Of a stretch of DNA of 15,533 bases, positions 7,263-14,547 are shown piece after piece. Origin of the DNA: Deltaproteobacteria bacterium (GTDB lineage Bacteria > Desulfobacterota > Dissulfuribacteria > Dissulfuribacterales > QOAL01); contig JALWJV010000228.1 of NCBI GenBank assembly GCA_026996955.1, positions 1-15,533 of the forward strand, given 5' to 3'. Every line of letters starts with the position of its first letter. Position 1 is the stretch's first letter. The translations under genes were made by a program, and so were the position numbers. Below the pieces are notes generated by a model. It did no database searches. It saw only the letters and a program-made list of their open reading frames with translations, and was not told the DNA's origin.

Positions 7263-7519
7263 GTCTTTCACGGATTTTTTTTATCAGTCTATGCTCATAA
7301 ACGTTTTTCTTCCATTGGCTGACTTTCCTCTTGATATCAGAGAAAAAGGAGTTAGCTATAACAGGCAATAAAGGCAATAATGGGCTGTTAATACAGCATG
7401 TTAAATACCTCAATCAGTTTAAAAAGAGGTGGAATGCGGTGTTTTTTTAAGCCGTGATCAGCCATCTTTTCTTTATCAAAACCGAATTAAACAACAACTT
7501 CCTACCATAAAAGCCATTC

Positions 7520-7535
7520 TGGCATATTTTTTGTA
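7520..7535 (+). promoter_or_regulatory. Weak -24/-12-like element facing the kinase operon
   Basis: TGGCATATTTTTTGTA has GG, a 10-base spacing and GT in place of the usual GC at -12. It would start transcription near 7546, about 70 bases before the ATG at 7615. The -12 mismatch makes this doubtful. No convincing sigma-70 promoter is seen nearby either. Confidence 0.3.
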
Positions 7536-7614
7536 CCTATCCTTCGCCAAACCCTCTGACTCCATATCAAATAAATTGATGTAAGATCATCCTAAATCAC
7601 AGGCGAACAATCGA

Positions 7615-8112
7615 ATGGTCAAATCCAGATTTTCCTGTCTGCAACAAATAGTTTGGCTTGCCCTGTCTTTGGTGCTAATCACCGCATGTCCGGCCCAGGC
7701 AGTTCAGGTTCATGGCCCGCCAGAGGGTCTGTATGTACATCAGATGGCCCATGTGCTTTTTGCAATAGCCATGATATTTTTGATCTATACACTTCACATG
7801 CACCCGGTTGGGCACTGTCAGGGATGGAAGTATCTGAAGATTTCCCTTTTTTTCTTCCTGTTGTGGAATATTAATGCACTTGTTGTTCACAGTCTGGGGA
7901 TCAAACTTCCAGAAGGGGCCATCACCGGTAAGAACCTTATGGATCAGGCGCTCTCAGGTCCTCTGACGTGGCAGAGATGGCTCTTCTATATTACCCGCAA
8001 CGACCATCTTCTCTGTGTTCCTGCAATGTGGTTCATGATGCTCTTTTTAAAAAATTCCTACCACGAGGCAGTTAATGAAAAGAAAGAGCGTGAGGTGTGT
8101 AAGAAAAAATGA
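7615..8112 (+). CDS. Small His-rich membrane protein encoded with the sensor kinase
   Basis: The protein has 165 residues. An N-terminal signal-like segment (about 10-29) ends in AQA, a possible signal peptidase I site. ITAC at 22-25 also fits a lipobox, so a lipoprotein is possible. Membrane segments follow near 45-62, 75-95 and 130-147. Histidines cluster at or near the membrane edges (H42, H46, H61, H63, H67, H92, H131), which could bind heme or metal; this is inference. No known family is recognised. The ATG has no strong ribosome binding site. The stop overlaps the kinase start as ATGA (8109-8112), so the two proteins are probably made together, and this one may be an input subunit for the kinase. 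Confidence 0.8.
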   Translation: MVKSRFSCLQQIVWLALSLVLITACPAQAVQVHGPPEGLYVHQMAHVLFAIAMIFLIYTLHMHPVGHCQGWKYLKISLFFFLLWNINALVVHSLGIKLPEGAITGKNLMDQALSGPLTWQRWLFYITRNDHLLCVPAMWFMMLFLKNSYHEAVNEKKEREVCKKK

Positions 8113-9680
8113 CCTCGCTCCCCCTCTTTCCCGTCCATATAATAGATTTTCTGGGAGCCGGCCTTATGATCGTCTTGTCGGTCATGGCAACTCGGTATGC
8201 CTGGAAGATCAAGCAGATCAGACGTAGAAACATACTTTGCGGCTATTTTTTCTGGTTCAGTGTGGCGCTCCTGATATTTGCAGTATCCAGGTCAACAGCC
8301 CACATACTGCGGTATCTATTTATCATAATTGGCTATCCTCACATTTGGAAAATTTTAGCTCCCTACACAGGGGGCTTTAACACAATGACCTTTGTGGCTA
8401 TAGCCACGCTTACATTTTATTACGCAAATGTAAGGAGTGTCATGCAGAGGATTCGGGATGATGCAGTTGAGCTTGAAAAGACCAACAAGATGCTTGCACA
8501 TGCCCATTCCACACTGCGTGAACTAAATCAGAACCTGGAGCGCCGTGTTGAAGAACGTACCCAGAAACTGAGGCAGTCAGAGCAGAAGTTCAGGAGCCTG
8601 TTTGAACATTCTCAGGATGCGGTCTTTTTTTGTGATAAACACTGGAAAATTGCAGACATCAATGCAACCGGCGTGGAACTCCTTGGCTATGACACGCCTG
8701 ACGACATTATCGGCGTCCCTATATCAGCATTTTTCAAAGACAAGAAGGCCTGGACAAAATATTACACGGAACTTGCATCGCAGGGACATATAAAAGACTT
8801 TGAAACAGACCTTATTAAAAGTGACGGAAGCTTTATGACCCTGCTGATCTCAGCATCTGCAATTAAGGATAAGGACAATAAGATCATAGGTAGTGAGGCT
8901 ATTGCCAAGGACATAACAGCACTAAAGCAGGTGACTGAGACCCTGATACAGCAGGAGAAGATGGCATCCATTGGGCAGCTTGCTGCCGGAGTCGCCCACG
9001 AGATTAACACTCCACTGGGGATTGTACTTGGATATACCCAGATACTAGAAGAGGATTTTCAGGAAAATAAAGAGGCACTTGAAACCCTTGCCATCATAGA
9101 AAAACAAACCCAGAACTGCCGGCGCATTGTTGCGGATCTTCTCAAATTTTCAAGGGAATCCCTGGAAAACAGGATGGGTCCAACAGATATCAACCAGTTT
9201 ATCGAGGACATCCTCTCTGTAATGGAACATACCCTTAATATGGACAGAATATATGTCCATCGGGTGTTTGACGACAACCTGCCTAAGGTCCTTGCTGATG
9301 AAGGAAAGTTGAGGCAGGTCTTCATGAACCTTATAAACAATGCCCATGATGCCATGGAAAATGATGGTATTATCGGGATTTGGACAAAGAGAACAACAGA
9401 GGGTGGGGTTGAGGTCATTATTGGTGATACAGGGCCGGGCATACCTGAAGACGTAATAAGCAGGGTTTTTGATCCCTTTTTCACAACTAAGAGTGTTGGT
9501 AAAGGGACCGGACTTGGACTTTCTGTCTCTTTCGGGATTGTGCGTGATCATGGCGGGACCATGGAGGTTCAGTCTCCTCCTGATGAACAAGAATATGTCC
9601 AGGCAGGAATGGAGACAGTGTTCAAGGTTAAACTGCCCCCCATGAAAAATCCTGTAGGAAAGGATGAGGATGACTCATAA
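8109..9680 (+). CDS. Membrane-bound PAS-domain sensor histidine kinase (NtrB-like)
   Basis: The protein has 523 residues. Hydrophobic segments lie near 12-30, 43-62 and 88-107, followed by a coiled-coil signalling helix (115-160) and a PAS domain (about 158-272). The H-box is VAHEINTPLG with the phosphorylated His at 297. The ATPase domain has the N-box NLINNAHDAM (407-416), G1 DTGPGIP (440-446), F-box DPFFTTK (455-461) and G2 GTGLGLS (466-472). All catalytic motifs are intact. There is no attached receiver and no response-regulator gene beside it on this strand. The stand-alone receiver at 4014-4385 is the nearest partner candidate. It overlaps the small membrane protein gene by 4 bases and lies 36 bases before the molybdoenzyme gene, suggesting it senses a signal relevant to that enzyme or its substrate. 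Confidence 0.95.
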   Translation: MTSLPLFPVHIIDFLGAGLMIVLSVMATRYAWKIKQIRRRNILCGYFFWFSVALLIFAVSRSTAHILRYLFIIIGYPHIWKILAPYTGGFNTMTFVAIATLTFYYANVRSVMQRIRDDAVELEKTNKMLAHAHSTLRELNQNLERRVEERTQKLRQSEQKFRSLFEHSQDAVFFCDKHWKIADINATGVELLGYDTPDDIIGVPISAFFKDKKAWTKYYTELASQGHIKDFETDLIKSDGSFMTLLISASAIKDKDNKIIGSEAIAKDITALKQVTETLIQQEKMASIGQLAAGVAHEINTPLGIVLGYTQILEEDFQENKEALETLAIIEKQTQNCRRIVADLLKFSRESLENRMGPTDINQFIEDILSVMEHTLNMDRIYVHRVFDDNLPKVLADEGKLRQVFMNLINNAHDAMENDGIIGIWTKRTTEGGVEVIIGDTGPGIPEDVISRVFDPFFTTKSVGKGTGLGLSVSFGIVRDHGGTMEVQSPPDEQEYVQAGMETVFKVKLPPMKNPVGKDEDDS

Positions 9681-9716
9681 CCTCTTAACAATATTAACAT
9701 TAACGGAGGAATACTC

Positions 9717-11825
9717 ATGAAAAAAACAGTATGGAGCATGTGCGGCATGTGTTCGGTCCGATGTCCCATCAGAGTTGAAGTTGAAGATGGCGAAATCAAG
9801 TGGATTGAAGGAAATCCCCATCTTCTGGGCGGGGCGCTTTGTGCCAAAGGTTCCGCTGGTATTGCGCTTCAAAAGGACAGTGAACGGCCACAGCAACCCC
9901 TTATAAGAAAAGGTGGACGCGGGGCTGGAAACTGGGAGCCTGTAAGCTGGTATGCAGCCCTTGATTACGTTGCGGATAAACTTAAAAAGATCAAGGACAA
10001 GTACGGGCCAGAGGCCATAATGATGAGCTGCCGTGGTGGTCCATTCCTGGACATAGCCAAGGCGTTTATTCACGGTATTGGAAGCCCCAACTTTACCAAC
10101 CATGATAGTGGATGCGGAAGAAATGTTCATCATGCCAGCAAATCCATATATGGCTTGGGCAGAAAGGGGCTGATTTACGACATTAAAAACTCCAAGCATC
10201 TTGTGCTGTTCGGCAGGAATATCCTTGCATCCCTTCGTATTGCCGAGGCTAACCAGGTTATGGATATGCTTGAGGCCGGTGGCAGTCTTACCTATGTTGA
10301 CGTACGGCAGAGCCTTACTGGAATCAAGGCAACCAGGTTCTTCCAGGTGCGCCCTGGCACTGACTATGCCCTTGCCCTGGGTATGATAAACGAGGTGCTC
10401 AAAAAAGAGGCTTATGACAGGGAGTTCCTTGAAAAGTATGTAACAGGCTTTGAAGCACTCGAGGAATTTATTGAGCCATATACTGCAGAATGGGCTGCAA
10501 AGGAGTGTGGAATAAAGGCTAACAAGCTCAAAGGCTTTGTTGAGGAGATCTCCTCCCAGAGGCCAAAGGTCATTTTCCACCCAGGCTGGATGCTCTCACG
10601 ATACAGCGACTCATTTTATGCAAGCAGGGCACTTCAGATTCTGAATGTTCTCATGGGAAATATCGAGAAGCAGGGAGGTCAGCTCTTTCCCAAGGGACCT
10701 GGTGATTGTGGTGTAAAGGGGCTCAGGAGCCTTGATGCACTTGTGCCAAAACCGGAGAAGGAACGGGCAGACGGTGTTGGGACAAAATACAAGCATTTTG
10801 ACAAGGGACCAGGGCTGTTCCATCTTTTTTATGATGCCATTGCCACAGGAGAGCCATACCCCATCAAGGCGGTGATATGTTACAGGCATGATCCCTTTAA
10901 CTGCTTTCCTGACCCGGCAGCCCAGAAAGAGGCGTTAGAAAATGCAGAACTACTGGTCTCCATTGATACCCATTATAGTGAGTTTGGGTGGTTCAGTGAT
11001 GTTATCCTGCCTGAATCAATGTACCTTGAGAGAGAAACCCCTATTATCACTCAGAAGGGGCCCAAACCGCGCTTTACACTACGTCAAAGGGCAGTAGAGC
11101 CGCGTTTTGATACCAAGCCGTCTTGGGAAATTTTCAAACAGATCGCTGACCGTATGGGCTTCAGTGAATATTTTCCATTTAATACAATCGAAGAGCTGTG
11201 GAAGTGGCAGCTTGAACCAACTGGCCACAGTTACGAAGAGTTTGATGAAAAGGGTTACATTGAGCTTTCAGACAAGCCTATCATGTATGATAATATTGAT
11301 GACAAGTTCAAGACCCCTTCAGGCAAGATTGAGATTATAAGTAAAGTGCTTGAGGATGCAGGTCTTCCCTCCCTCAAACCCTATGAGAGTCCAGCCAAAC
11401 CTCCAAAGGGCAGATTCAGACTCATCTTTGGCCGTTCACCAGTGCATGCGCATGGACACACAATAAACAACCCCCTGCTTCATGAACTTTTTCCTGAAAA
11501 TACCCTGTGGATAAACAAACGGGTGGCCAGCAAACTTGGAATCAGTGAGGGGGACTGGGTTGATGTTATAGCAGATACCCAGAAGGGCATTGTCCGGGCC
11601 CATGTAACCGAATTCATACATCCAGAGGCGGTCTATACTGTTCATGGATTTGGGCGGCAGATTCCCCTTCAGTCAAGGGCATATCACGCAGGAATGAGTG
11701 ACCAGAAACTGCAGGAAGGTCTATTACAGAAAATGGATCCTGCCGGTGGCGGACTGTGCCTGTGTGAAAAATTCGTAACTGTGCGCCGAAGCCACAGAAA
11801 TCCTGCAAGGAGGGTGGAACTGTGA
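9717..11825 (+). CDS. Molybdopterin oxidoreductase catalytic subunit, polysulfide/thiosulfate-reductase type
   Basis: This 702-residue protein belongs to the DMSO-reductase superfamily. An N-terminal [4Fe-4S] motif, C9-x2-C12-x3-C16-x25-C42, is followed by K44, the usual electron-relay Lys. Residues 125-140 (NHDSGCGRNVHHA) place C133 as the probable Mo/W ligand, as in PsrA/PhsA-like enzymes. The C-terminal cofactor-binding domain includes FGRSPVHAHGHTINNP and VHGFGRQIP. It is shorter than typical PsrA/PhsA and has no twin-arginine signal, so it should be cytoplasmic. GGAGGA lies 6 bases before the ATG. It overlaps the ferredoxin-like gene by 4 bases (GTGA), indicating a complex. No membrane anchor subunit follows. 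The substrate could be polysulfide, thiosulfate, tetrathionate or another oxyanion; sulfur chemistry is inferred from family resemblance and the TauE/SafE neighbour. Arsenate-type or other relatives cannot be excluded. Confidence 0.9.
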   Translation: MKKTVWSMCGMCSVRCPIRVEVEDGEIKWIEGNPHLLGGALCAKGSAGIALQKDSERPQQPLIRKGGRGAGNWEPVSWYAALDYVADKLKKIKDKYGPEAIMMSCRGGPFLDIAKAFIHGIGSPNFTNHDSGCGRNVHHASKSIYGLGRKGLIYDIKNSKHLVLFGRNILASLRIAEANQVMDMLEAGGSLTYVDVRQSLTGIKATRFFQVRPGTDYALALGMINEVLKKEAYDREFLEKYVTGFEALEEFIEPYTAEWAAKECGIKANKLKGFVEEISSQRPKVIFHPGWMLSRYSDSFYASRALQILNVLMGNIEKQGGQLFPKGPGDCGVKGLRSLDALVPKPEKERADGVGTKYKHFDKGPGLFHLFYDAIATGEPYPIKAVICYRHDPFNCFPDPAAQKEALENAELLVSIDTHYSEFGWFSDVILPESMYLERETPIITQKGPKPRFTLRQRAVEPRFDTKPSWEIFKQIADRMGFSEYFPFNTIEELWKWQLEPTGHSYEEFDEKGYIELSDKPIMYDNIDDKFKTPSGKIEIISKVLEDAGLPSLKPYESPAKPPKGRFRLIFGRSPVHAHGHTINNPLLHELFPENTLWINKRVASKLGISEGDWVDVIADTQKGIVRAHVTEFIHPEAVYTVHGFGRQIPLQSRAYHAGMSDQKLQEGLLQKMDPAGGGLCLCEKFVTVRRSHRNPARRVEL

Positions 11826-12277
11826 ACAAATACATGATCTATCTCAATTCAAGAAGGTGCATTGGCTGTCATGGCTGCGAGGTACACTGCAAAACCAATA
11901 AAAATCTTCCGGTTGGACCTATCCTTTGTGAGATAACCCATGAACCGCTTAAGGCAGTCAAGGGAGTTCCTAAGACAGAATTTCAGTTCCGTTCATGCTA
12001 TCACTGCGAAGAGCCGTTCTGCGTTGACATATGCCCCACAAAGGCCATGCAGAAACGGCAGGAGGACGGAATTGTCTTTGTAGATGCAGACAAGTGCATT
12101 GGCTGTATGGCATGCGCAGGTGCCTGTCCCTGGGGAATTCCGCAGCTTAATCCTGAGACAGGAAAGGCTGTCAAGTGTGATTACTGCATGGACCGGGTAG
12201 ATGCCGGACTTAAACCAGCCTGTGTTACAAAGTGCACCACCCATGCACTGAAGTTTGTGACCATGCAGGAGGTATAG
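11822..12277 (+). CDS. Electron-transfer subunit with four [4Fe-4S] motifs (DmsB/PhsB/NrfC-like)
   Basis: The protein has 151 residues. Sixteen cysteines fall into the four classical groups: C13/16/19/23, C59/62/67/71, C92/95/98/102 and C119/122/134/138. This is the pattern of the ferredoxin-like B subunits of DMSO-reductase-family enzymes. There is no signal peptide or membrane segment, which agrees with a cytoplasmic location next to the catalytic subunit. The start is GTG, overlapping the upstream TGA. AAGGAGGG at 11807-11814 is 7 bases upstream and supports it. It would pass electrons between the molybdenum subunit and a soluble donor or acceptor such as ferredoxin or an NAD(P)H-linked protein; the partner is not visible. 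It is the last gene of the operon and is followed by a terminator. Confidence 0.93.
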   Translation: MNKYMIYLNSRRCIGCHGCEVHCKTNKNLPVGPILCEITHEPLKAVKGVPKTEFQFRSCYHCEEPFCVDICPTKAMQKRQEDGIVFVDADKCIGCMACAGACPWGIPQLNPETGKAVKCDYCMDRVDAGLKPACVTKCTTHALKFVTMQEV

Positions 12278-12314
12278 CCTTAATTTACCTTAAGTCTTTC
12301 TCAGAAGAGCTGTC

Positions 12315-12344
12315 AAAGGGCATGTCAATGTACATGCCCTTTTT
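12315..12344 (+). terminator. Rho-independent terminator of the molybdoenzyme operon
   Basis: AAAGGGCATGT (12315-12325) pairs perfectly with ACATGCCCTTT (12332-12342) over a 6-base loop, and the T-run covers 12340-12344. It lies about 40 bases after the ferredoxin-like stop. On the minus strand the stem is followed only by TTTGACA, so it is a weak terminator for the convergent ATP-grasp gene. Confidence 0.9.
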
Positions 12345-12407
12345 ACATTGGGTCCAAACAGCATGTAATGGTCAAGTAAAATGGGACACACCGATTCAAA
12401 CACAAAC

Positions 12408-13187
12408 TTATATCTCTCCTGCCATGACCATGTCACAGAGCATTCTTTTTAGTGACAGCCCGGCTGCCTGGAACCCCTCTGTGCCAAAGTTGATATTTGC
12501 CTCAATAACCATCCAGCCCTGTTCTGACTCACACAGGTCAAAGCCTGCATAATCAATTCCTGAAACTCTGGCTGCCTTAAGCGCAAGGCTCAATGCCTCT
12601 TGCGGGATGTTTTCAAAACTTATCTGTCCTCCCTGGGCTATGTTGGTCCTGAAGTCTTCTGAAGCTGACTCTTTCCAGTAGGAGTGAACAACCCGGTTTC
12701 CTATGATCACCACCCTGAGATCCCGCTTGAAATCCAGATATTCCTGGATATATGAAACACCGGGGCATGTCTGAAGATAAGTTTTCAGTTTTTTCCTGTT
12801 AATTATAAGGAATACTCCCCTACCCTGCCCGCTGCCAGTTGCCTTTTTGGCAATAAATGGAAAGTCAAAGTTAGCAAGTATTTCAGCCTCACGTTTTTGC
12901 AGACTGCCTGCAAACAGCATGGTGCGGGGCATGGGAATATTCAAAAAACGAAACAGGGAGAGCTGTCTGATCTTGTCTCCAAGGTGGTGATAGGACGAAG
13001 CTGACGGAAATATGGGCTTTCCTGCAGCGTGCAGACTTCCGGCATAAAATAGTGTTGGGAAGTAAATGCGCTCTGCCTCCCTTATCATGCGCTTTTCTTC
13101 CCGGGAATAGTCATCCCAGTTAAGCCTCAGCCCAACTGTGGTAACGCCAGGGCACTGGCGAAGTTTGGAGCCTATGGCCACTTTCAA
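12408..13187 (-). CDS. RimK-like ATP-grasp protein
   Basis: The protein has 259 residues. The ATP-grasp domain covers about residues 65-255. It shows the P-loop-like AKKATGSGQGRGV (113-125), IQEYL (147-151), DLRVVIIGNRVV with D156/R158, FRTNIAQGG with R180/N182, and the metal-binding residues D217 (GFDL) and E229/N231 (VIEANINFG). These fit the RimK/LysX/CphA-type carboxylate-amine ligase group. Its substrate, a peptide tail, amino acid or small molecule, cannot be told. The start is TTG, supported by AGGAG 8 bases upstream; no ATG is near. It is 61 bases downstream of the LolC/E gene and probably belongs to the lysS transcript. Finding it where an ABC ATPase (lolD) often lies is unusual. Confidence 0.85.
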   Translation of the reverse strand: MKVAIGSKLRQCPGVTTVGLRLNWDDYSREEKRMIREAERIYFPTLFYAGSLHAAGKPIFPSASSYHHLGDKIRQLSLFRFLNIPMPRTMLFAGSLQKREAEILANFDFPFIAKKATGSGQGRGVFLIINRKKLKTYLQTCPGVSYIQEYLDFKRDLRVVIIGNRVVHSYWKESASEDFRTNIAQGGQISFENIPQEALSLALKAARVSGIDYAGFDLCESEQGWMVIEANINFGTEGFQAAGLSLKRMLCDMVMAGEI

Positions 13188-13248
13188 CTTTAATGCTCCT
13201 GTTCAGGCATAAAGGGCTTTTGAACACGTGGGCTTTCCAGGCTACTCC

Positions 13249-14538
13249 CTAGCCGTTTCGAAGGACCTCAGATGGATTTATTCCTGCTGCCTGACGTGCC
13301 GGGTAAATGGTTGCAAGAAAACAGATAAGTACAGCGGACAGTGCGATTACCGTAACATCAAAGGTGTTCATAAGGATCGGCAGGCTGTCTGTATAATAGA
13401 CCTCCTTGGGGATTTTGATAAATTTGTACCTTGAAAGTGCCATGCAGATACCTACCCCGCCTGTAACTCCAATGGCTGTCCCCACGATACCGATAAGAAA
13501 CCCTGTAAACATGAAGATCTTCAAGATCTGTCTGTCAGACGCACCGATGGATTTAAGGATTGCTATATCCTGTTTTTTCTCCATTACCATCATTATAAGT
13601 GTGCTGATAATGTTAAATGCAGCCACCAGCACAATAAGGGTAAGGATTACAAACATGGCAAGTTTTTCCATCTTGAGTGCGGCAAAAAGGTTTCTGCTCA
13701 TCTTCTGCCAGTCCATGGTCCAGAACGGGAAGCCAAGTTCCTTTTCTATCTTGGCTGCAATTCTGTCAGCAGCATAGATATCTGAAACCTTTACCTCAAT
13801 TCCATGCACCCTGTCCCCTATGCCAAGGAGCTTTTGTGCGGCAGATATAGGAATAAAGGCAAGGGATGCGTCATACTCATACATTCCGGTTGAGTTTATC
13901 CCTGTTACAGTAAATGACCTTATCTTGGGAATCATGCCAACAGGGGTGATGGTTCCTCCGGGAAGCACAACCTGAATTGTCTGACCAACACTTACCTGAA
14001 GGGTGCGGGCAAGTTCCTTTCCAAGGATGATTGGCGGATGACGCCCATTGAAGTTTTTGAAGCCCTGAAGGCCGTTTCCAAGAAGAATCTGTCCAAGGCT
14101 CATTACCGATTCCACGGTCTTCGGGTCAATACCCCTGATTGCAACACCGCTTACCGCCCTTCCGCTGCTTAAAAGTGCCTGAATATAGACTATTGGCGTG
14201 ACTGCGGTGACACAGATCTTTTCAGGTTTGCCCTGCATGCGCCTGATCATGCCCGCTATGCCTGGCTTGTCTTCTAGACAGCAGGAGAGCAGTTTCTTCT
14301 CTATCTCCCTGGAATTTGCAAATGGGCCTTTGTAGGCGCGGACCAGGACATGGGCATTAATACCAAGAATCTTGGTGCGCAGATGGTTTTCAAACCCTGC
14401 CATTACTGCTATCACCACTATCAGGGCCATTACACCTACTGCAACCCCGCCCATTGAGATAAAGGTGATGAGCGAAATGAACGCATGCTGCCCCCGTGCC
14501 TTGAGGTAGCGAAGCGCCATGAAGAGTTCGTACTTCAT
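13249..14538 (-). CDS. lolC: Lipoprotein-releasing ABC transporter permease, LolC/LolE family
   Basis: The protein has 429 residues, close to the family's usual length of about 400-415. One N-terminal membrane helix (about 19-48) precedes a large periplasmic MacB-like domain (50-290). Three C-terminal helices follow (about 293-318, 341-370, 394-415). The conserved cytoplasmic coupling segment MEKKQDIAILKSIGAS lies at 319-334, and the C-terminus YPARQAAGINPSEVLR is typical. With LolD it would extract outer-membrane lipoproteins from the inner membrane in an ATP-dependent way, so the host is diderm. LolC and LolE cannot be told apart here; many groups have a single hybrid permease. It starts 9 bases after the lysS stop with no obvious ribosome binding site, suggesting coupled translation. 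lolD is not next to it. Confidence 0.92.
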   Translation of the reverse strand: MKYELFMALRYLKARGQHAFISLITFISMGGVAVGVMALIVVIAVMAGFENHLRTKILGINAHVLVRAYKGPFANSREIEKKLLSCCLEDKPGIAGMIRRMQGKPEKICVTAVTPIVYIQALLSSGRAVSGVAIRGIDPKTVESVMSLGQILLGNGLQGFKNFNGRHPPIILGKELARTLQVSVGQTIQVVLPGGTITPVGMIPKIRSFTVTGINSTGMYEYDASLAFIPISAAQKLLGIGDRVHGIEVKVSDIYAADRIAAKIEKELGFPFWTMDWQKMSRNLFAALKMEKLAMFVILTLIVLVAAFNIISTLIMMVMEKKQDIAILKSIGASDRQILKIFMFTGFLIGIVGTAIGVTGGVGICMALSRYKFIKIPKEVYYTDSLPILMNTFDVTVIALSAVLICFLATIYPARQAAGINPSEVLRNG

Positions 14539-14547
14539 GACAGGGGC

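Larger units (their letters stand above)
6811..7614. other. Divergent control region of about 800 bases without a convincing gene
   Basis: This AT-rich stretch separates the permease operon (minus) from the kinase/molybdoenzyme operon (plus). It holds the -24/-12 promoter at 6934-6950, two palindromic repeats (7068-7086 and 7244-7262), IHF-like motifs (6999-7011 and 7125-7137), an 11-base inverted repeat (6997-7007 with 7268-7278), and a weak -24/-12-like sequence (7520-7535). A 73-codon open frame on the minus strand at 7192-7413 has no ribosome binding site or recognisable domain that I can see and is probably chance. A small hairpin, GCTGC/GCAGC at 6857-6871, lies in the predicted permease leader. 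T-runs at about 6979-6987 and 7275-7282 lack a stable hairpin right before them. Confidence 0.7.

Noticed and set aside
7192..7413. A 73-codon open frame on the minus strand in the control region
   Set aside because: No ribosome binding site or recognisable domain, Cys-rich low-plausibility sequence, and it overlaps palindromic site 2. Probably chance in AT-rich DNA.
12368..12392. GGTCAAGTAAAATGGGACAC, which resembles the end of some insertion sequences
   Set aside because: No matching inverted end, target duplication or transposase fragment was seen in the window, and the resemblance is from memory only.
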